From contig DUET01000078.1 in assembly GCA_011192015.1 (NCBI GenBank), positions 78,854 to 125,394 of the forward strand: 46,541 bases of DNA. The letters run 5' to 3'. Source of the stretch: Anaerolineae bacterium. Its GTDB lineage: Bacteria > Chloroflexota > Anaerolineae > Anaerolineales > E44-bin32. The notes under the pieces were generated by a model. It was not told the origin of the DNA, searched no databases, and saw nothing but the letters and a program-made list of their open reading frames with translations. Positions within the stretch are counted from its first letter, which is position 1; every line of letters begins with the position of its first letter. Positions 26,505-35,973 of the stretch are shown here, piece by piece. The position numbers and the translations under genes are program-made.

Positions 26505-26570
26505 GGCAATCCTTGCAAAGGTTCTCAAGGATGACAGCTTCGGTTAGGAGATCACATCATTGGTTTCAGA

Positions 26571-27200
26571 TCAGGATTTCCCTTGAACCTGTTCCTCTCC
26601 TGATCCTTCGGTTCCAGCCCTTCTGGGCAATATGCGCTTCAGCACATCGATGAAGCCAGTTACTCTCGCCAGAGAACGTTTGGGATTGAGGATCGAAACC
26701 GCAAAGATCCAGATCAGGACGAGCTTGAACAATTCAAGGTCCTGCTGCCATACAAGGTAGAGAAAGGAGAAATCGATCACGGCCATCATGGCTTCGATGA
26801 GCATCGAATCGCGTGTGTCGACCTTATGGTCCGGCCAGATTCCCGTCTTCCAGAACTCCAGCTTCTGCTTTGCGATGAATGCCCGCCATGAAAACCAAAC
26901 GATGAAAATACCGATGGACACCAGCACGGGCCAGATAATTTGGTAGGTGACCAGGGTGATACCCAAGGCAAATGTGATCATGAGATCGATTTCGAAATCA
27001 TGATACCCCAACCATGTCTGATCTTGATCCTTGGTCCTTCGAGCGATCGGTCCGTCCAACCAATCGGTCATGAACGCCGCGATCGTCAACCAGAATATGG
27101 CCTGAAATCCCATGGGGTCGTGTCGTGTAAGGGCGATCCAACCGATGATCACAGCCAGAACGATTCGCAATGCTGTGAGAGTATCTGCCAGGAGTTTCAT
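26571..27200 (-). CDS. CDP-alcohol phosphatidyltransferase family protein
   Basis: A 209-residue membrane enzyme that transfers a phosphatidyl group from CDP-diacylglycerol (or an analogous head group) to an alcohol. The metal site reads DWLDGPIAR, then Gly-Tyr-His-Asp-Phe-Glu-Ile-Asp. The family pattern is DxxDGxxAR, then G-x3-D-x3-D; here only two residues separate Gly from the third Asp. Four or five hydrophobic segments follow. The start is the ATG at 27200, five bases after GGAGG; a GTG at 27206 is too close. Acceptor unknown: phosphatidylglycerophosphate, inositol phosphate or another type. Confidence 0.85.
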   Translation of the reverse strand: MKLLADTLTALRIVLAVIIGWIALTRHDPMGFQAIFWLTIAAFMTDWLDGPIARRTKDQDQTWLGYHDFEIDLMITFALGITLVTYQIIWPVLVSIGIFIVWFSWRAFIAKQKLEFWKTGIWPDHKVDTRDSMLIEAMMAVIDFSFLYLVWQQDLELFKLVLIWIFAVSILNPKRSLARVTGFIDVLKRILPRRAGTEGSGEEQVQGKS

Positions 27201-27386
27201 TTTCACCTCCTTCCAGAACTTAACTCATGTATACACCACTCTCCCAGATCCGACTCTGACAATTCTCTGATCATGCCCTGTCGCTCTGTTGAACAAGTTC
27301 ATATGGATTGTAGCACTATCCAAGCCCTCCACGTGTTAGTTCCGCTCCACACATCCCATCGCAATCCCGTTGGTTCACACGTGCTG

Positions 27387-27420
27387 TAAAACAGAAATCG
27401 CCCGGTTGGAGCCGGGCGAT
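27387..27420 (-). terminator. Rho-independent terminator after the second propeller gene
   Basis: A CGCCCGG/CCGGGCG stem flanked by AAT/ATT, followed on the minus strand by TTTCTGTTTT, about 76 bases past the stop. The stem sequence is nearly the same as in the terminators at 29791 and 32213. Confidence 0.8.
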
Positions 27421-27495
27421 TCGCTTGTTCAACTAGAATGAGGTCCCTTATTTTAAGCCTGCCGCTTTGAGTTACCCTGAATGCCTGCGCATGCG

Positions 27496-29622
27496 CTAAG
27501 GCTCTCCATAGCGTGCCAATCCAACGCCTCCAAACCATATCGTGTTGTCCGCCCCCAAAGCAATTTCCCTGACGTAATCGGAGAATAAAGCGTCCTGTGG
27601 AACAAAGGAATGCCATTGCACTCCATCATAGCGCCAGCCGCCGTTATCAGCTCCCAGCCATAGGCTTCCATCTTGAGCAAATTGGATCGTGTTTACACCT
27701 TCAATCATTGATCCTGCTGTAAGATCATCATCGCTGATTTCACCATCATGAAGCTCGTACACCCCCCCTGAGGCATTGCCGAACCAAACAGAACCATCTG
27801 GAGCCACCTCCAGAATCGAGGCATCATCTCTTCTGATCTCCACACTTGACCATGCTGTACCGTCATAATAGGCCAGGAATCCATTAACGAAACCGCTGCC
27901 ACTGGTTATGAGGTAGATTCCTCCGTTGCCATCAATTGCCAGATCGTGGATGCGTTCCACCACTAGATAATCGGCATAGGATATACCCACCCACTGCTCT
28001 CCATCGAAACAGGAGACACCTAGGTTATCGATTCCCAGGCAGATCAAACCGTTCTGAGATATTGAAACTGTCTCCACTTCATCATCGAAGTATCCATCGA
28101 CTGAACCAGGCTCGAATAACTCCCAGTTTTGACCATTCCATCGTGATGCGCCGCTGTATCCATGCGCCAGCCATACATCCCCGTTGGGTGCAATCGCCAT
28201 GTCGTAGAGCCAGGATTTCGGTGGTGAAACGGTGGTCCATGTTTCGCCATCGAAGGTCTGTAATCCCCTCGAAGTCTCGATCCAAAGGATTTGATCGTGA
28301 TCGATCGCCATCTCGAAGATATTGTTGTTCAACAACCCCCCTTCTGCATGCAGGGAAACTAGCTGATTCCCTACCAATTTCGAGATGCCATCCGACAGAG
28401 CCAGGTAAATCTCTCCATAGGGCGTGATCTCGATGTCTCGAATGTCACTTGCATTTCGAACTCCATCCAAAGCAATCAACTGGATGCTGCTTCCGCGGAT
28501 TCGGACCAAACCATCCTTGCTGGTGATCCATATCTCACCGCTCAGACCAGGGAAGATCTTACCCAAATCATCGGTGGGTGTATTGTCGTTGAAGGGAAGA
28601 GGCCAGTAGTATCCGATGACATATTGCGGATCCGAATCGCCGAGAATGTCGAAGTGCCAGTGTGCGCCATACATATAGGTGACGATGTCATCCGGTTCTC
28701 CAAAGTATCCACCACTTCTTACAACCCAGGGCTGTCCCGTCGAGGAAAGAGCGAAAGCTGTGGGTTGGATGTTAGCGGGGTACCAGAACTCACCATCGTA
28801 TTTCAGGATGTAGCCCCCGCTGTAGGCAAACCAAAGCGTTCCATCCGGCGCGGTATGTGCTCCAATCGGATTGTTCAGGTTGATGTCCCGCTCATACTCG
28901 ATCTCATCGTAGAGCACCCATTCATCCGGTTCGTAGAGCACGGATATGCCGTACGTGCCTTGAAGCCACGGGTTGCCTTGCCTGTCAATCGTGAGGTACT
29001 TGCAGAAACCCTCGGGGGCGCCGCCGGTGATTTGATAGGATGTCCACTGGTCGCCGTCATACTTCGACAATCCCTCATCCGTGCAGATCCAGAGGTCTCC
29101 TGCATGTGAAATTGCGTATGCATTGAGAGTCGTACCTTCGATAACGCCCTGTTCGATGAAGGATATCCAATCCGGATCGTCGAAACGCCACAGCCCCTGC
29201 TCCCTGAAGCTCAACCAGGCTTTCCCTTGCGGACCAATGAACAGATCCTCCGCATTTCGACCCGGTAGACCCTGATTTGGTCCAAATTCCTGGTACGTGC
29301 CCTGCCTCGGGTTCCATCGAACGACCGTGCTTGGTCCTATTCCCCAAAGGAAACCATCCCCGTCCATCTCGATCTCGGATACATCATTGACCGTCCAAAA
29401 GCTGGACCATTCACCTTCCGGCGCCGGGATCGGCGTTGGTGTGGGTGTGGGTATCGGTGTAGAGGTCGAGGTTGGCGTTGCCGTTGCAGCAGGCATGGTG
29501 CTGGTCGGCTGTTCACCTGTAGCCGAGCATGCCAGTGCCGCGAAGATTGCAGCCAGAATTGACACAAAAATCAGTGTCGTTCTCATCCGTCGTGTTACAG
29601 AAAGTTTCACCATGAGGGACAT
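27496..29622 (-). CDS. Beta-propeller lipoprotein (copy B)
   Basis: A 708-residue lipoprotein. The signal peptide ends at LAALAC (lipobox), followed by a Thr/Pro linker of about 40 residues with a (TP)n tract. The rest consists of repeats of about 40-45 residues with patterns such as DGFLWGIG, GKAWLSFREQGLWRFD, GDLWICTDEGLSKYDGDQWTSY and NTIWFGGVGLARYG. These match two-component-regulator-propeller repeats, as found in the sensor half of hybrid histidine kinases, but here without kinase. Probably an extracytoplasmic binding or scaffolding protein. AGGAGG precedes the ATG. It is a close paralogue of the next gene, with the same order of repeats. Confidence 0.86.
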   Translation of the reverse strand: MSLMVKLSVTRRMRTTLIFVSILAAIFAALACSATGEQPTSTMPAATATPTSTSTPIPTPTPTPIPAPEGEWSSFWTVNDVSEIEMDGDGFLWGIGPSTVVRWNPRQGTYQEFGPNQGLPGRNAEDLFIGPQGKAWLSFREQGLWRFDDPDWISFIEQGVIEGTTLNAYAISHAGDLWICTDEGLSKYDGDQWTSYQITGGAPEGFCKYLTIDRQGNPWLQGTYGISVLYEPDEWVLYDEIEYERDINLNNPIGAHTAPDGTLWFAYSGGYILKYDGEFWYPANIQPTAFALSSTGQPWVVRSGGYFGEPDDIVTYMYGAHWHFDILGDSDPQYVIGYYWPLPFNDNTPTDDLGKIFPGLSGEIWITSKDGLVRIRGSSIQLIALDGVRNASDIRDIEITPYGEIYLALSDGISKLVGNQLVSLHAEGGLLNNNIFEMAIDHDQILWIETSRGLQTFDGETWTTVSPPKSWLYDMAIAPNGDVWLAHGYSGASRWNGQNWELFEPGSVDGYFDDEVETVSISQNGLICLGIDNLGVSCFDGEQWVGISYADYLVVERIHDLAIDGNGGIYLITSGSGFVNGFLAYYDGTAWSSVEIRRDDASILEVAPDGSVWFGNASGGVYELHDGEISDDDLTAGSMIEGVNTIQFAQDGSLWLGADNGGWRYDGVQWHSFVPQDALFSDYVREIALGADNTIWFGGVGLARYGEP

Positions 29623-29790
29623 ACTTGCCTCCTTGAAATCGTTGGACCAACTTCATACTTGTAGCAATTTACACAATGATTCTCCATGACCAAAAGTACT
29701 CCCCCTTTCCTGTTATTTTTCCCGATCTTGACTTGATGTGAATTGATACTTAATTTCGTGCCACTTTCATCCATGACTTTCCGGGAAATG

Positions 29791-29815
29791 AAAAACGCCC
29801 GGTCGAAACCGGGCG
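29791..29815 (-). terminator. Rho-independent terminator after the tRNA fragment
   Basis: An eight-pair CGCCCGGT/ACCGGGCG stem with a short loop followed by TTTTT on the minus strand. It lies just past the tRNA-Asp fragment and ends the copy A propeller transcript. It duplicates the arrangement behind the intact tRNA. Confidence 0.85.
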
Positions 29816-29818
29816 ATC

Positions 29819-29838
29819 TGGCGGGGATGACGGGATTC
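29819..29838 (-). repeat. tRNA-Asp 3'-end fragment (20 nt including CCA)
   Basis: These 20 bases equal the last 20 of the intact tRNA-Asp (half of the T arm, acceptor strand, discriminator G, CCA). With the adjoining eight bases the match runs 28 bases, 29811-29838 against 32235-32262, in the same orientation. The bases beyond it no longer match the tRNA. It sits 22 bases past the stop of propeller copy A. Confidence 0.88.
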
Positions 29839-29860
29839 TATCCCGGTCATCCATCCCCTT

Positions 29861-32050
29861 CTACGGCGGGCCGAAGCGTGCCAATCCTAGCCCACCGAAC
29901 CAGATGGTGTTGTCCGGGCCTATCGCGATCTCAAGAACTCCATCCGATCGCAAAGTATTTTCCGGCATGAAGGATTGCCATTCCACTCCATCATAGCGCC
30001 AAGTGCCATTGTCAGCACCCAGCCATAGGCTCCCATCCGTACTGAATTGCAGGGCGTTAATGCTACCAATCGGCATTCCCGCCGCAAGATTTTCTCCGAC
30101 CAACTCACCATCACTTATCTTGAACACGCTACCCACACCTGTCCCAACGTACACGGAGCCATCCGTCCCCATGGTCAACACCTGACCAGGCTCTTGCATC
30201 TGCTCCGTCGACCATTCACCATCGCTGAGCCTATGAAGGTACGCATACCCCAAGTTGCTGTGTTCGCTGGTGAGGTAAACATCTCCGTTTCTATCTACTA
30301 CCAAGTCTGTGATTCGATCAACTACCATGCCATCATCGAATGGATACGCCGTCCATTGGCTGCCATCGAAACTTGATACACCCACCTCTGGAATCCCCAG
30401 CCATAAAATCCCGTCAACCCCAATACCGAGCGCGTCGACCGATCCATCCAAGTACCCCGGCACCGAACCGGGCTCGAACTGCTCCCAGCTTGTTCCATCC
30501 CAGCGAGAAACACCAAAGTGCCTATGCGCAAGCCAAACATCACCATTGGGTGCGATCTCCATATCCGCGGCGAACGTTGGAGCGGAATGCTTGGTCCATG
30601 ACACGCCATCGAAGCTCTGCAGTCCGCCGCTGCTATAGACCCACAGGGTCCCGTCCGGCGCAACATCAAGTTCATGGATGGTATTGCCGCTCAAATCAAC
30701 TTGGGCGACGTGCAAGGGAATAAGTTGCGTGCCACTCAGCCTAGAGATTCCGTCCGGCAGCGCCAGGAAGACATCGCCATGCCTTGAGATTTCCACATCC
30801 CGGATATCGGATGCAAAGCTAATGCCTTCGATGGGGATCAAGCTGATGCTGTTTCCTCGGATGTGCAGCAAACCGTCGCCGCTCCTGATCCACATCTCGC
30901 CGTTAAGCCCGGGGAAGATGGCGGGTTTGATGGACCCTCCGCTCATGAACCATGCTACTTCAAATGAGTAGTCCAACTCATCTGTGGGCATCCGATCAAG
31001 AAAGGGCGCATCCCAGTGGTATCCGGCCAACCAGACAGGATTCTCATTGCCAGGAGGTCCGATTTTCAAGTAGGTTCCATAGACGTAGGTGGAAATGTTG
31101 TCCCCGATAACAGACTTCTGCACCACCCACGGCTGTCCGGTAGATGAAAGGGAAAAGGCCGCCATGCTTATGTCGGTGTGATACCACTCATCGCCGTCCA
31201 GATACAGAACGTCGCCTCCGCTGAAGTTGCCTCTGATGAAGGCAAACCAGAGCGTCCCATCGGGGGCCGTGTGCGCGCCGATGGGATATCTGTAATCTAT
31301 GGTCTCCCCAGAGGCTGAGGTGGCGGTATCGTTAAGGATCCAATCAACCGGTTCATGTAAGACAGTGATGCCGTATGTCCCCTGCATCCACGGGTTACCT
31401 TGGTTGTCGACAGTAAGGTATCTGCAGAACCCCTCTGTTAATCCACTCGGCACCTGGTAGGCCGTCCATGCTTCACCATCATATTTCGACAGCCCTTCAT
31501 TTGTGCAAATCCACAGCACCTCATGCGGTCCTACGGCATAAGCGTTGAGCCTGGCTTCCCCGACAACGCCCTGCTCGAGGAATGTCATCCAATCGGGATC
31601 ATCAAAGCGCCATAGCCCATGCCCGGAGATGCTCAGCCAGATTTTTCCTTGCGGACCAACGAAGATGTCTTGAGCGGAGTTGCTAGGCAAGCCCTGGCTG
31701 ATTCCGAACTCCTGGTAAGTGCCCTCGTTCGGATCCCAACGAATCACCATTTCTGATCCTCGCCCCCAGAGGAATCCTTCTCCATCCATTACTAAATCGT
31801 CCACGTCATTGTAATTGTTGCTCCAGAACTGTGACCACACGCCCTGCGGCGCGGGGATTGGCGTCGGCGTAGGGGTTGGTGTGGGTGTCGATGTTGCAGT
31901 TGCTGTAGCCGTTGCAGCAGGTAGCGTGCTGGTCGGCTGCTCCCCGGAAGTTGAACAGGCCAATGCTCCGAGTATTGTGATCAGAAGAGGAAGAAGAACT
32001 AGAGCTTTTCTCAACCTTCGTTTTGCATAAAGGTTCCCTTTGATGGACAT
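29861..32050 (-). CDS. Beta-propeller lipoprotein (copy A)
   Basis: A 729-residue paralogue of the gene at 27496. Signal peptide with lipobox (LGALAC), a (TP)n linker (TATATATSTPTPTPTPTPIP), then the same series of propeller repeats, for example GFLWGRGSEMVIRWDP, GKIWLSISGHGLWRFDD, VLWICTNEGLSKYDGEAW and NTIWFGGLGLARFG. The ATG at 32050 has AGGAGG and matches the start context of copy B; the frame continues upstream to 32200 but without a ribosome-binding site. The gene lies between the intact tRNA-Asp and a fragment of it, so the two copies probably arose by tandem duplication or site-specific insertion. Confidence 0.86.
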   Translation of the reverse strand: MSIKGNLYAKRRLRKALVLLPLLITILGALACSTSGEQPTSTLPAATATATATSTPTPTPTPTPIPAPQGVWSQFWSNNYNDVDDLVMDGEGFLWGRGSEMVIRWDPNEGTYQEFGISQGLPSNSAQDIFVGPQGKIWLSISGHGLWRFDDPDWMTFLEQGVVGEARLNAYAVGPHEVLWICTNEGLSKYDGEAWTAYQVPSGLTEGFCRYLTVDNQGNPWMQGTYGITVLHEPVDWILNDTATSASGETIDYRYPIGAHTAPDGTLWFAFIRGNFSGGDVLYLDGDEWYHTDISMAAFSLSSTGQPWVVQKSVIGDNISTYVYGTYLKIGPPGNENPVWLAGYHWDAPFLDRMPTDELDYSFEVAWFMSGGSIKPAIFPGLNGEMWIRSGDGLLHIRGNSISLIPIEGISFASDIRDVEISRHGDVFLALPDGISRLSGTQLIPLHVAQVDLSGNTIHELDVAPDGTLWVYSSGGLQSFDGVSWTKHSAPTFAADMEIAPNGDVWLAHRHFGVSRWDGTSWEQFEPGSVPGYLDGSVDALGIGVDGILWLGIPEVGVSSFDGSQWTAYPFDDGMVVDRITDLVVDRNGDVYLTSEHSNLGYAYLHRLSDGEWSTEQMQEPGQVLTMGTDGSVYVGTGVGSVFKISDGELVGENLAAGMPIGSINALQFSTDGSLWLGADNGTWRYDGVEWQSFMPENTLRSDGVLEIAIGPDNTIWFGGLGLARFGPP

Positions 32051-32212
32051 GCCTGCCTCCTTGAAGCTTAGATGGTTGTCCTGATACAAGTATTTACAAT
32101 TTGCATAATCAATCTCAAATAACGAACGTACTCCGAAACTCTGCCTAATTACCCTACTTTTGATTTCTGCAAAAAAATAACCTGGACATCCATGGACCAT
32201 CGTACTTAAAGG

Positions 32213-32241
32213 AAAAAATCGCCCAGCTGAAGCTGGGCGAT
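32213..32241 (-). terminator. Rho-independent terminator of tRNA-Asp
   Basis: ATCGCCCAGCT and its complement form a stem directly after the tRNA CCA, followed by TTTTTT on the minus strand. Confidence 0.88.
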
Positions 32242-32242
32242 C

Positions 32243-32319
32243 TGGCGGGGATGACGGGATTCGAACCCGCGATCTCTGCCTTGACAGGGCAGCGTGTTAA
32301 GCCACTACACTACACCCCC
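32243..32319 (-). tRNA. tRNA-Asp (anticodon GTC)
   Basis: A full cloverleaf on the minus strand: acceptor GGGGGTG with CATCCCC, anticodon stem CTGCC/GGCAG around loop CTGTCAA (anticodon GTC), T arm GCGGG-TTCGAAT-CCCGT. Discriminator base G and an encoded CCA are present; G73 and GTC are the expected identity elements for aspartate. A terminator follows at once. Confidence 0.96.
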
Positions 32320-32386
32320 GAGCCAGGGAGAGTCTACCACAGGCGAGGAAACAGCGTCAAGAATAAAACCCCTCCATTTGATAGAA

Positions 32387-33292
32387 TCACTCGCTCACAA
32401 CAGATTCCACGCATCCATCCGCTGCATGGCTTTTCCGGTCTCCTGCAATTCCGACCAATATCACGCCCGCTAGCGCTACAGCCATGCCCAACCATGCACG
32501 TCCTGAGATCACCTCACCAAGCAATAGAGGCGCAACCAGCGCTGTGCCAATCGGCATCAGATTCCCCACGATGCTGATCTCGAAGGCCTGCAAGCTTTGA
32601 AGGGCATGGTTCCAAATCATGAATGCGAGAGCGCTGTTGACGATCGCCAAGATAACCAGGATGCCGAGTGCCGGCATCGGCGGTACCTGCGTCACCGGCG
32701 CGATAATCAGCAGCATCCCCCCGCCAATGCACATCGGTATGGCCGCCAATACCGTGCTGTTCACCTCGCCTTTTCGCACAAAGTCACGCGCCATCGATCC
32801 GAAAACCGACAGCGATAGGCTGCCCAATACAGTTGCAAGCACAGCCAGTCCATCTGATGCCTCGATGCGCATCCCGAAGAAGATCAAGCCTCCAGTTATG
32901 GCCAGGAGAAAACCAATGCCCTGTATCCAATTCGGACGCTCTTTCAGCCAGAGGATTCCGATCACAAGCGTGAAGATCGGAATGGAAGTCAGCAGGAATG
33001 AGGATGTGGTTGCAGGCAGGGTTTCCAAACCCCAGAACAGGAGGCCATTGCCTACGGGAAAGGCCAGAAAACCCATCAACGCCAAACGCAACCAGGCGCT
33101 TCTTGTAAGACCACGCAGGACGTTCATGGACCGCCAAAGCAGGAGCGGCAGCAGAATGAGGAAGGCTCCAAAATAGCGAACTCCAGCCAATTGCAGTGGA
33201 GAAAGATATCCAAGCGCGATTTTCACCAAGGGTGGCGAGGTCGACCAAAGTGCAACCACAAAAATCGCTTCGCCTAGCGCCAGCCATCTCAT
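32387..33292 (-). CDS. EamA/DMT-superfamily transporter
   Basis: A 301-residue permease with about ten hydrophobic helices in two EamA repeats (first ends near residue 145, second starts [18 protein letters not shown]). The patterns [23 protein letters not shown] and [16 protein letters not shown], with the second-repeat [24 protein letters not shown], are typical of small-metabolite exporters of this superfamily. Its ATG overlaps the threonine aldolase stop by four bases. With an aldolase upstream, export of an amino acid such as threonine is possible, but the substrate cannot be read from sequence. Confidence 0.9.
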   Translation of the reverse strand: MRWLALGEAIFVVALWSTSPPLVKIALGYLSPLQLAGVRYFGAFLILLPLLLWRSMNVLRGLTRSAWLRLALMGFLAFPVGNGLLFWGLETLPATTSSFLLTSIPIFTLVIGILWLKERPNWIQGIGFLLAITGGLIFFGMRIEASDGLAVLATVLGSLSLSVFGSMARDFVRKGEVNSTVLAAIPMCIGGGMLLIIAPVTQVPPMPALGILVILAIVNSALAFMIWNHALQSLQAFEISIVGNLMPIGTALVAPLLLGEVISGRAWLGMAVALAGVILVGIAGDRKSHAADGCVESVVSE

Positions 33293-34335
33293 GATGCTTG
33301 ACCCAGGACATCGTTGAATGCTTGGATCACGCTTTCGAGCGCCTCGTCATCGATCCAGTAGTGAAGCACCAATCTCATACGGCTGTGTCCGTGTCCTGGA
33401 ATCTTGATCTTCTTGTTGGCCAGAGAGCTCGCAAGCGCTTTACCATCCACGGCTGCTTCATCGGTCAACTTTAGAAAGATCATGTTCGTCTGTGGCGGAT
33501 CGTTCTCGATGACAACTCCCGGCAATATCCTCAGCGCTTCGGATAATTCCTTCGTGCGCCTGTGATCCTCCGGTAGAAGCTCTACGATGGTTTCCAGCGC
33601 TACGATGCCCGCTGCGGCAAGCACACCAGCCTGCCTCATGCCTCCGCCCAATTGCTTGCGAATACGCCGTGCCCCTTCGATAAAGCTCTTATCTCCGCAA
33701 AGCACCGACCCCACCGGTGCACAAAGCGCTTTCGAGAGACAATAGGTCACCGAATCCACCGGTTCGACCAAAGCAGCCGCATCCACTCCCAGCGCGGCTG
33801 CGGCGTTGAAGATGCGCGCGCCGTCCAAATGCAGCTTCAATCCATGGCTATGCGCAAGGTTTCCCACGGCTCGGGTATATTCCTCTGTCAGCACGGTTCC
33901 ACCACAGCGATTGTGCGTGTTCTCCAGACAGATCAATCGCGTGCGTGGAAAGTGAGGATCGTCTCCACGTACAGCGGCTTCGATCGCGTCCAACAACAGC
34001 GTGCCGTCTGCCTGATTGGGTATCGTGTGCGGGTGAACGCCTCCCAGGGCAGATGCTCCGCCGGCTTCGTAGAGAAACGTGTGCGCCAGATCCCCCAGGA
34101 TCATCTCGTCGCCTCGATTGCAATGCGTCAGAATGGCAGCCAGGTTGCCCATCGTTCCCGAGGGTACGAAGAGCGCATCCTCCTTGCCCAGCCGTTCTGC
34201 GGAGCGTGATTCAAGCCGATTGATGGTCGGATCCTCTCCATAAACGTCGTCCCCCACCTCAGCACTCGCCATGGCCTTCCACATGGCTGGTGTTGGATGT
34301 GTCACCGTATCGGATCTCAGATCGATCCATTCCAT
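33289..34335 (-). CDS. ltaE: Low-specificity L-threonine aldolase
   Basis: PLP enzyme that splits threonine or allo-threonine to glycine and acetaldehyde. The start [15 protein letters not shown] is the family signature; [25 protein letters not shown] and [12 protein letters not shown] follow, and the PLP Lys lies in [12 protein letters not shown] (about residue 199). Length 348 is normal. The ATG at 34335 is chosen because GGAGG stands eight bases before it; an upstream GTG in frame would touch the site. It is third in lspA-rluD-ltaE-eamA and overlaps eamA by four bases. Confidence 0.95.
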   Translation of the reverse strand: MEWIDLRSDTVTHPTPAMWKAMASAEVGDDVYGEDPTINRLESRSAERLGKEDALFVPSGTMGNLAAILTHCNRGDEMILGDLAHTFLYEAGGASALGGVHPHTIPNQADGTLLLDAIEAAVRGDDPHFPRTRLICLENTHNRCGGTVLTEEYTRAVGNLAHSHGLKLHLDGARIFNAAAALGVDAAALVEPVDSVTYCLSKALCAPVGSVLCGDKSFIEGARRIRKQLGGGMRQAGVLAAAGIVALETIVELLPEDHRRTKELSEALRILPGVVIENDPPQTNMIFLKLTDEAAVDGKALASSLANKKIKIPGHGHSRMRLVLHYWIDDEALESVIQAFNDVLGQAS

Positions 34336-34367
34336 GCGTTCCACCTCCTGGAGACTTTATCAACCCG

Positions 34368-35291
34368 CTAGTATGGCCTGCGGAGTTGATCCAGAACCGC
34401 CGCCAATTCATCGGGCATGGCGGCCTGAAATGCTTGTGGTTCCCTCTCGCTCGGCAGTGTCAGCGTCAGCCTCTGCGCGTGGAGGAAATGACGGCGTATG
34501 GAAATCGTCGCCTTCCTTCTACCGTACACCTTGTCTCCCGCGATCGGACAACCCAGAAAGGCCATGTGCACGCGTATCTGATGCGTCCGCCCTGTCTCGG
34601 GTCTTATTTCCAACAAGGTATGTTCCTGAAACGATTCCAGTGTGTGATATGCGGTTTTCGCTGCTCGTCCCTTGCCTTCGGGGAGGACCACCATGCGCTT
34701 GCGATATCGCCTTCCTCTTCCTATGGCCGCGTCCACACGACCGCTCCTCGTCGGAGGTTTCCCATCCACCAGTCCCAGATAGACCTTCTCGACCGCGCGT
34801 TGCTTGAACTGCTGCTGCAGCATGCGCAATGCCTGGTCATGCTTGGCAAGAACTACCAATCCCGAGGTGTCTTTATCCAATCTGTGCACGACGCCGGGGC
34901 GCAGCTCCCCACCTACTCCTTGAATATCCGGGGCGTGGGCCAGTGCTGCGTTCACCAAAGTACCAGCCCTGTGTCCGGGTGAAGGATGCACGACCATCCC
35001 TGCAGCCTTGTTCACGATAAGTACATCCGTGTCCTCGTAAACCACATCCAGGGGAATGACCTCCGGACGAAGATCCGTGACTGCGGTCGCAGGAATGACA
35101 ACCTCGACAAGCTCCCCGCCCTCAAGGCGGAAGCCCGTTTTTGTGACCGTCTCACCATTCACGGTCACTTTGCCTTGCCTGATCAATTGTTGTAAACGAT
35201 TGCGGGAATGCTCCGGTGCATGTTCAACCAGCTGATGGTCCAACCTGCCTCCGGTTCCTGAGGCACGAAAGTGAAGATGCTGCTCATTCAC
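34368..35291 (-). CDS. rluD: RluA/RluD-family pseudouridine synthase
   Basis: Modifies uridines in 23S rRNA. Residues 15-75 form an S4 RNA-binding domain (SRNRLQQLIRQGKVTVNG). The catalytic motif HRLDKDTSGLVVLAK holds the Asp nucleophile (about residue 139); VYEDTDVLIVNKAAGMVVHPSPG and RPETGRTHQIRVHMAFLG are the other RluA marks. At 307 residues it matches RluD size. Its start overlaps lspA by four bases, the common lspA-rluD pairing. The exact rRNA target is inferred from family and order. Confidence 0.93.
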   Translation of the reverse strand: MNEQHLHFRASGTGGRLDHQLVEHAPEHSRNRLQQLIRQGKVTVNGETVTKTGFRLEGGELVEVVIPATAVTDLRPEVIPLDVVYEDTDVLIVNKAAGMVVHPSPGHRAGTLVNAALAHAPDIQGVGGELRPGVVHRLDKDTSGLVVLAKHDQALRMLQQQFKQRAVEKVYLGLVDGKPPTRSGRVDAAIGRGRRYRKRMVVLPEGKGRAAKTAYHTLESFQEHTLLEIRPETGRTHQIRVHMAFLGCPIAGDKVYGRRKATISIRRHFLHAQRLTLTLPSEREPQAFQAAMPDELAAVLDQLRRPY

Positions 35292-35863
35292 CCCAAGGAG
35301 TTCTCCTCCTCAGGAGCGGATCCTTCCTCTTCTGTTTCGTCAACGTCCTCTTGGGTGGCCTTGACCTGCCTCCTTGTTCGCCTGTCTTCTAAGAACATAA
35401 CAACAACAAGCACCGCCACTCCAATGGATATGCTTGCATCCGCGACGTTGAAAACCGGAAATGCTCCCAAGGACACGAAGTCTGTCACCGTGCCGATGCT
35501 CAAGCGGTCGATCAAATTGCCGAGAGCGCCTGCCAACTGCATCGGTAGGGCGATGCGTACACCGATCTGATTTTTCGGAACCCGCGGGTAGTAATAGATG
35601 ATCGCAACACTCACCAATATCGCCACGATTGTGAAGATCACGCCAGCTGCAGGAAAGAGACCGAAAGCAGCTCCTGTGTTGTTCCAATGCACGATGCGCG
35701 CGTAGGGCATGAGCCACTCCCACGGCGACCAAGCTTCCCCAAATGCCAGACGCGATCGCACCAAGTACTTGGTCCATTGATCCAGCGCAACGATGCCGCC
35801 AGCGATTCCCAGCAATACCAGATAATCACGAACTTTACGCAATATCAGAACTCCTGTCTTCAT
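35288..35863 (-). CDS. lspA: Lipoprotein signal peptidase
   Basis: Type II signal peptidase that cleaves prolipoproteins such as the several in this window. Four transmembrane helices are visible. The catalytic Asp motifs are GALGNLIDRL and FPVFNVADASI; the early DQWTKYLVRS and WNNTGAAFGLF are also typical. The protein ends in an acidic tail of about 30 residues (EEEGSAPEEEN) not usual for the family. The ATG at 35863 (MKTGVLILRK) is chosen; the frame extends to 35941, but that part overlaps the ileS terminator hairpin. Confidence 0.92.
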   Translation of the reverse strand: MKTGVLILRKVRDYLVLLGIAGGIVALDQWTKYLVRSRLAFGEAWSPWEWLMPYARIVHWNNTGAAFGLFPAAGVIFTIVAILVSVAIIYYYPRVPKNQIGVRIALPMQLAGALGNLIDRLSIGTVTDFVSLGAFPVFNVADASISIGVAVLVVVMFLEDRRTRRQVKATQEDVDETEEEGSAPEEENSLG

Positions 35864-35917
35864 GCCCTTGGAAAACACCCGAAGATTGTACCGTATCCTT
35901 CGGGGATTGCGAAGCGA

Positions 35918-35950
35918 GACCCAGGCATGAATTCCCCTCATGCCTGGGTC
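35918..35950 (-). terminator. 13-bp hairpin terminator after ileS
   Basis: GACCCAGGCATGA and its exact complement are separated by seven bases, starting 24 bases past the ileS stop. No long T tract follows. It should end the T-box-alaX-ileS transcript before lspA. Confidence 0.7.
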
Positions 35951-35973
35951 GCTTATACCAGTGTTTGGAGGTT

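Noticed and set aside
29392-29470. (TP)n coding tract in the propeller genes seen as a possible CRISPR or microsatellite.
   Set aside because: It is an in-frame Thr/Pro linker after the lipobox; no spacer structure.
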